Of a stretch of DNA of 9,529 bases, positions 7,023 through 9,529 are shown piece after piece (positions within the stretch are counted from its first letter, which is position 1; each line of letters starts with the position of its first letter). Made by a program: the position numbers and the translations under genes. Source of the DNA: Alphaproteobacteria bacterium (lineage in GTDB: Bacteria > Pseudomonadota > Alphaproteobacteria > UBA8366 > GCA-2717185); NCBI GenBank assembly GCA_016764135.1, contig JAESSL010000033.1:1-9529 (forward strand). Direction: 5' to 3'. The notes under the pieces are model-generated. The model was given only the letters and a program-made list of their open reading frames with translations, did not search any database and was not told the DNA's origin.

Positions 7023-7796
7023 TTACATCGCTAAAATATCCATGTGCCCAAGACACAGCCGCAATCGTCCTTGCTCAATATCATACTCACGGCTTTTTCG
7101 CCACTTGGCGGCGTCCACATCATAGGGCGTCACGGCGCCAGCGATCGTTTGTATCAGCGCCTTCAACAGCGCCGTATGAGTCCCGTCAAGGCGCCAATCC
7201 GACCGCCGCGTCGATACCGTGTATCCGGCGGTCGTCAGAATTCGCGCCATTGCGGTCGCCGAGTCACCGCCCATCGCGGGTCCAAACCCCTTGTCGCGCT
7301 GCTGGTCGCGCGCAAAACACGCCATTATGTCAACATCATCGTCATGCGTTGGCCCCCACCGCCACCGTCCATCCACGCTCAGCGCCAAAAAAAGCGGTGC
7401 GCCCGCCATCGACTTTACAAAATTTTCAAACCAGGCATCAGACACCAGATCGAAAAACGCTGACGCCGTGAGGCCGTCAATCTCCGAGGGCGCAAACCCG
7501 GCGGCGCCCGCGCCCAACTCCGCAACGACGGGATTGAGCGCGCCCACCAGCCCCGCCGCGCGTTGCAACAAAGCCGCATCGCCATCGACAAGCGTCCAGC
7601 GGGGCGAGGAATCCGCCCTGCCCCATTTCGTTTCGGATTCAAAATAACGGGCGTTCGCCCCGGCGCCTGCGGCCAGATCCACAATTCGCGGGTTTTCCGG
7701 CAGCGCCTCGACAAAGCGCACCGCCAATTCCCGCGACCGCGCCGCCCGATCCACCGGTATCCGTAAACTCAGCCAATCGCCGGTAAATGTCTCCAT
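7023..7796 (-). CDS. SAM-dependent methyltransferase-like protein
   Basis: This is a 257-residue protein with a class I SAM-methyltransferase fold. V-D-L-A-A-G-A-G-A-N-A-R-Y at about 39-51 is the glycine-rich SAM loop. L-V-D-G-D (about 69-73) ends strand 2 with the ribose-binding acid, and F-F-D-L-V-S-D-A-W (about 114-122) is the strand-4 motif. The C-terminus L-G-H-M-D-I-L-A resembles a conserved alphaproteobacterial family that I know only as uncharacterised methyltransferases. ATG at 7794-7796 is chosen because AGGGA at 7804-7808 lies seven bases upstream. The longer open frame up to 7985 runs antiparallel through codons of the preceding glycosyltransferase gene in another frame and has a basic, cysteine-rich, non-protein-like sequence. 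The start lies ten bases after the glycosyltransferase stop, so the two genes are co-expressed. The substrate is unknown; the neighbours suggest a glycosylated or pterin-like compound. Confidence 0.85.
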   Translation of the reverse strand: METFTGDWLSLRIPVDRAARSRELAVRFVEALPENPRIVDLAAGAGANARYFESETKWGRADSSPRWTLVDGDAALLQRAAGLVGALNPVVAELGAGAAGFAPSEIDGLTASAFFDLVSDAWFENFVKSMAGAPLFLALSVDGRWRWGPTHDDDVDIMACFARDQQRDKGFGPAMGGDSATAMARILTTAGYTVSTRRSDWRLDGTHTALLKALIQTIAGAVTPYDVDAAKWRKSREYDIEQGRLRLCLGHMDILAM

Positions 7797-7806
7797 GGCG
7801 TAATCC

Positions 7807-8925
7807 CTATTTCGTCGCGGCAAACGCCGCCTGGGCGCGCTCGAGCGCTTGATCAAATCGCGCCGCCGACACGCGCCAGCTCGGCAATTGAGCGCCAGCA
7901 TCCCTCGCGCCCTCGGACAAGGTTTGACGTAACGACCCATCACGCAGCACCCGACCCAGCGCATCGGACAGCGCGTCGACATCACCGACCGGAACCAGAA
8001 GCCCCGCGGTCGCGGGAACCGTATCGCCGACGGCGCCGTCCCCGCTCCCCACCACAGGCAATGCGTGGGTCAACGCCTCGGCGAAGGCCATGCCGTATCC
8101 TTCATATTCTGACGCCAGCGTAAATATATCGGCGCGGCGATATTCCGCCTGAAGGCGCGCGTCCTCAACTTCGCCCACCAGTTCAACCCGGTCCGACAGC
8201 CGTTCCCGCACAATTAACTCCCGCAGTTCATCGCTCAAAGCCGGATCAGCGTCCAGAGATCCAAATATTTTCAGACGCCAGTCCAGATCCCGATGCGGCG
8301 CCAACGCGCGGATCAACACCATATGCCCCTTGCGTGCGATCACCGCGCCAACCGACATCAACAACAACCCGGCATTTCCCGAATCCTGCGAGAACGCCGC
8401 CTCTGGTTCGGCCATCCGCGCATCGAGCGCTGGCGTATCCAGCACTGGCGCATCGACGCCCGGCACAATAACTGAAATATCACGCGCAGGAACGCCTGTC
8501 GCCGCGACCGAGACCGCCGTCGCCGGGCTTGTGACGATAACGCGCTGCGCAAATTGCAAACATCGCCGTTCACACTGACCGAGCGATTGACGCGCCTCGT
8601 CGTCAAGGCTGGTCTCATCGCGGAGCAAATGATGAACCAGCGGCACGAGGCAAAGCCTCGACACGGCCTTCGTTATTCGAGCGTCAAAGGCGGGCAACGC
8701 CAAACCATCAATCACCACAACCGCCCCGTCCGGCAGGGCGTCAATCATACCCGCCGCCGCCAGAGCCGCCGCATCGTACACCGGAAACGCACCGTCGAGT
8801 TCATGCAACGTCACCACGCGGCCGGACTCTCGAAGACCGCCAATAATTCGGCGATCATACCCGTATCCGCCGGTTTTTCGGTCAATTGACCCCGGTACGA
8901 TGAAATGAAGCGGCGGTTGAGCCAT
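7807..8925 (-). CDS. Glycosyltransferase family 4 (GT-B fold)
   Basis: This 372-residue enzyme would transfer a sugar from a nucleotide-sugar donor to an unknown acceptor in the cytoplasm. The N-terminal half begins with H-F-I-V-P-G-S and a glycine-rich loop T-G-G-Y-G-Y-D (18-24), as in GT4 enzymes. The C-terminal domain starts near residue 187 with L-L-M-S-V-G-A-V-I-A-R-K-G (K199 is the usual donor-phosphate contact). It contains E-Y-E-G-Y-G-M-A-F-A-E at 273-283, the E-x7-E donor-binding motif (E275 and E283). The length is typical and no membrane helices are seen. It starts 17 bases after the PTPS-like gene stop and ends 10 bases before the methyltransferase start, so it is the middle of a tightly packed operon. 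The ribosome-binding site is weak (GAGA close to the ATG; GAGG further upstream). The acceptor could be a small molecule or a polysaccharide. Confidence 0.9.
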   Translation of the reverse strand: MAQPPLHFIVPGSIDRKTGGYGYDRRIIGGLRESGRVVTLHELDGAFPVYDAAALAAAGMIDALPDGAVVVIDGLALPAFDARITKAVSRLCLVPLVHHLLRDETSLDDEARQSLGQCERRCLQFAQRVIVTSPATAVSVAATGVPARDISVIVPGVDAPVLDTPALDARMAEPEAAFSQDSGNAGLLLMSVGAVIARKGHMVLIRALAPHRDLDWRLKIFGSLDADPALSDELRELIVRERLSDRVELVGEVEDARLQAEYRRADIFTLASEYEGYGMAFAEALTHALPVVGSGDGAVGDTVPATAGLLVPVGDVDALSDALGRVLRDGSLRQTLSEGARDAGAQLPSWRVSAARFDQALERAQAAFAATK

Positions 8926-8942
8926 CGGTCTCTCGGTCCTCG

Positions 8943-9362
8943 TTAGGCGCCGCCAGCGTCGCGAAGAGGCGCTTCATACGCCGCCCAGGCGTCGGGTTTT
9001 TCCCGCAACGTCACGCGCATCCGCTCAATCGTCGTCGCCGCATCGCCGCCCATTTTTCCGTCAAAAATGCCCCGAGCGATGTTTTTGAAGATCTCGGCCG
9101 CAAGGACTTCAGTAGTCGAGTTCCGGCCCTTGAAGTCCGGCAAGTCGTCCAGATTACGATACGCCATCGGCGCCAGCACATCGCCCAGCAATGTTCCCGC
9201 ACGGCCGATATCAGCGACAATGCCGTTCTCGTCGAGATCAGGCCGATAGAGCGTGATTTCAACGACATAGGTCGCGCCATGCAACCGTTGCGCAGGTCCA
9301 AAGATTTCACCCGATAGCGAATGTGCGATCATGATGCTGTCGGACACGGTGACGCTAAACAT
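8943..9362 (-). CDS. PTPS/QueD-like protein (6-carboxytetrahydropterin synthase family), divergent active site
   Basis: This 139-residue protein has the tetrahydropterin-synthase fold pattern: an A-H pair at 13-14, L-H-G at 27-29, V-A-D-I-G near 49-53, N-S-T-T-E-V-L-A at 81-88, and a late E121 that matches the pterin-anchoring glutamate. Family members convert dihydroneopterin triphosphate to carboxy- or pyruvoyl-tetrahydropterin. Here several hallmark residues are changed. The third zinc histidine (H-G-H) is A30, the catalytic cysteine position is A24, and the catalytic Asp-His pair appears as A67-Y68. Canonical QueD activity is therefore doubtful. The start at ATG 9360-9362 is supported by AGGAGA at 9371-9376, eight bases upstream. 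The longer frame to 9467 is rejected because it adds a cysteine-rich, non-conserved tail and would overlap the preceding gene. It is followed at 17 bases by the glycosyltransferase gene. Confidence 0.82.
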   Translation of the reverse strand: MFSVTVSDSIMIAHSLSGEIFGPAQRLHGATYVVEITLYRPDLDENGIVADIGRAGTLLGDVLAPMAYRNLDDLPDFKGRNSTTEVLAAEIFKNIARGIFDGKMGGDAATTIERMRVTLREKPDAWAAYEAPLRDAGGA

Positions 9363-9442
9363 AAAACAAATCTCCTGCTTTGAAGGGGCTCTTCGAAAAT
9401 CGGCGCAATCAGTGCAATCTGGCGGACCGCGCCAGGGCGCGC

Positions 9443-9529
9443 TCAGGCATAGGTCACCACATGACACAGCGCGTCGCCCGGATCACGCGCCAGACCGGCC
9501 ATCGTATCGGGCAAATCCATAAATCTGGA
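9443..9529 (-). CDS. C-terminal end of a probable zinc-type (MDR) dehydrogenase
   Basis: The minus-strand frame is open from the right edge for 28 codons and ends in TGA at 9443-9445. The residues F-M-D-L-P-D-T-M and P-G-D-A-L-C-H-V-V-T-Y resemble the last segment of medium-chain dehydrogenase/reductase-like proteins that I associate with PTPS-like and glycosyltransferase genes in alphaproteobacteria. The fragment is too short for a firm family call. That a protein-coding gene ends here is better supported: codon use fits, it is co-directional with the cluster, and the gap of 80 bases to the next start holds a good ribosome-binding site. Only the 3' end is visible; the catalytic and nucleotide-binding parts lie outside the window. 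Confidence 0.45.
   Translation of the reverse strand, partial: SRFMDLPDTMAGLARDPGDALCHVVTYA

Noticed and set aside
7797..7985. N-terminal extension of the second methyltransferase by 63 codons
   Set aside because: The extension runs through the 3' end of the glycosyltransferase gene in another frame and is basic and cysteine-rich. The internal ATG at 7796 has a good ribosome-binding site.
9428..9441. GC-rich hairpin just after the stop of the right-edge gene
   Set aside because: The 5-6 base-pair stem with a very small loop has no following T run on the minus strand, so it is not a convincing terminator. Such short GC palindromes are common in this composition.
9363..9467. N-terminal extension of the PTPS-like protein by 35 codons
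   Set aside because: It would overlap the end of the upstream gene, has a non-conserved cysteine-rich sequence, and bypasses a strong AGGAGA site placed correctly for the ATG at 9362.

Overview
The window looks like chromosomal DNA of an alphaproteobacterium, most likely a Rhodospirillales-like lineage. This rests on moderately high GC, tight gene packing with 4-base stop/start overlaps, frequent GTG starts, and protein sequences that read like alphaproteobacterial homologues, notably the OmpR-type regulator, the six-helix cyclase and the PTPS-like protein. No RNA genes, mobile elements, CRISPR arrays or long repeats were seen. Coding density is very high, and the longest gene-free gap is about 105 bases.

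Layout. (1) Positions 2-2942, plus strand: the 3' part of a peptide/nickel-type ABC importer operon, consisting of the C-terminal part of a family 5 solute-binding protein, an OppB/DppB-type permease and an enlarged OppC/DppC-type permease. The ATPase genes are not in the window and must lie upstream or elsewhere. (2) Positions 2982-6918, minus strand: a signalling-type cluster. In transcription order it holds an OmpR/PhoB response regulator, an MBL-fold metallohydrolase, a class I SAM methyltransferase (4-base overlap with the hydrolase gene) and a six-helix membrane class III nucleotide cyclase. It ends at a UUCG-hairpin terminator that also separates it from the convergent transporter operon. 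(3) Positions 7023-9529, minus strand: a second cluster. In transcription order it holds the last 28 codons of a probable zinc-type dehydrogenase (entering from the right edge), a PTPS/QueD-like protein that lacks key catalytic residues, a GT-B family 4 glycosyltransferase and a second SAM methyltransferase.

How the genes may work together. The transporter genes form an ordinary oligopeptide-type importer. In the middle cluster the cyclase would make a cyclic nucleotide, and the metallohydrolase is of a fold that includes phosphodiesterases. A cyclic-nucleotide synthesis/turnover module is therefore possible but not shown by sequence alone. The right-hand cluster combines a pterin-synthase-fold protein with a sugar transferase, a methyltransferase and probably an oxidoreductase. 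That would fit synthesis of a decorated small molecule, possibly a pterin-like glycoside. The loss of the canonical PTPS active-site residues makes this the part of the window most worth a second look.
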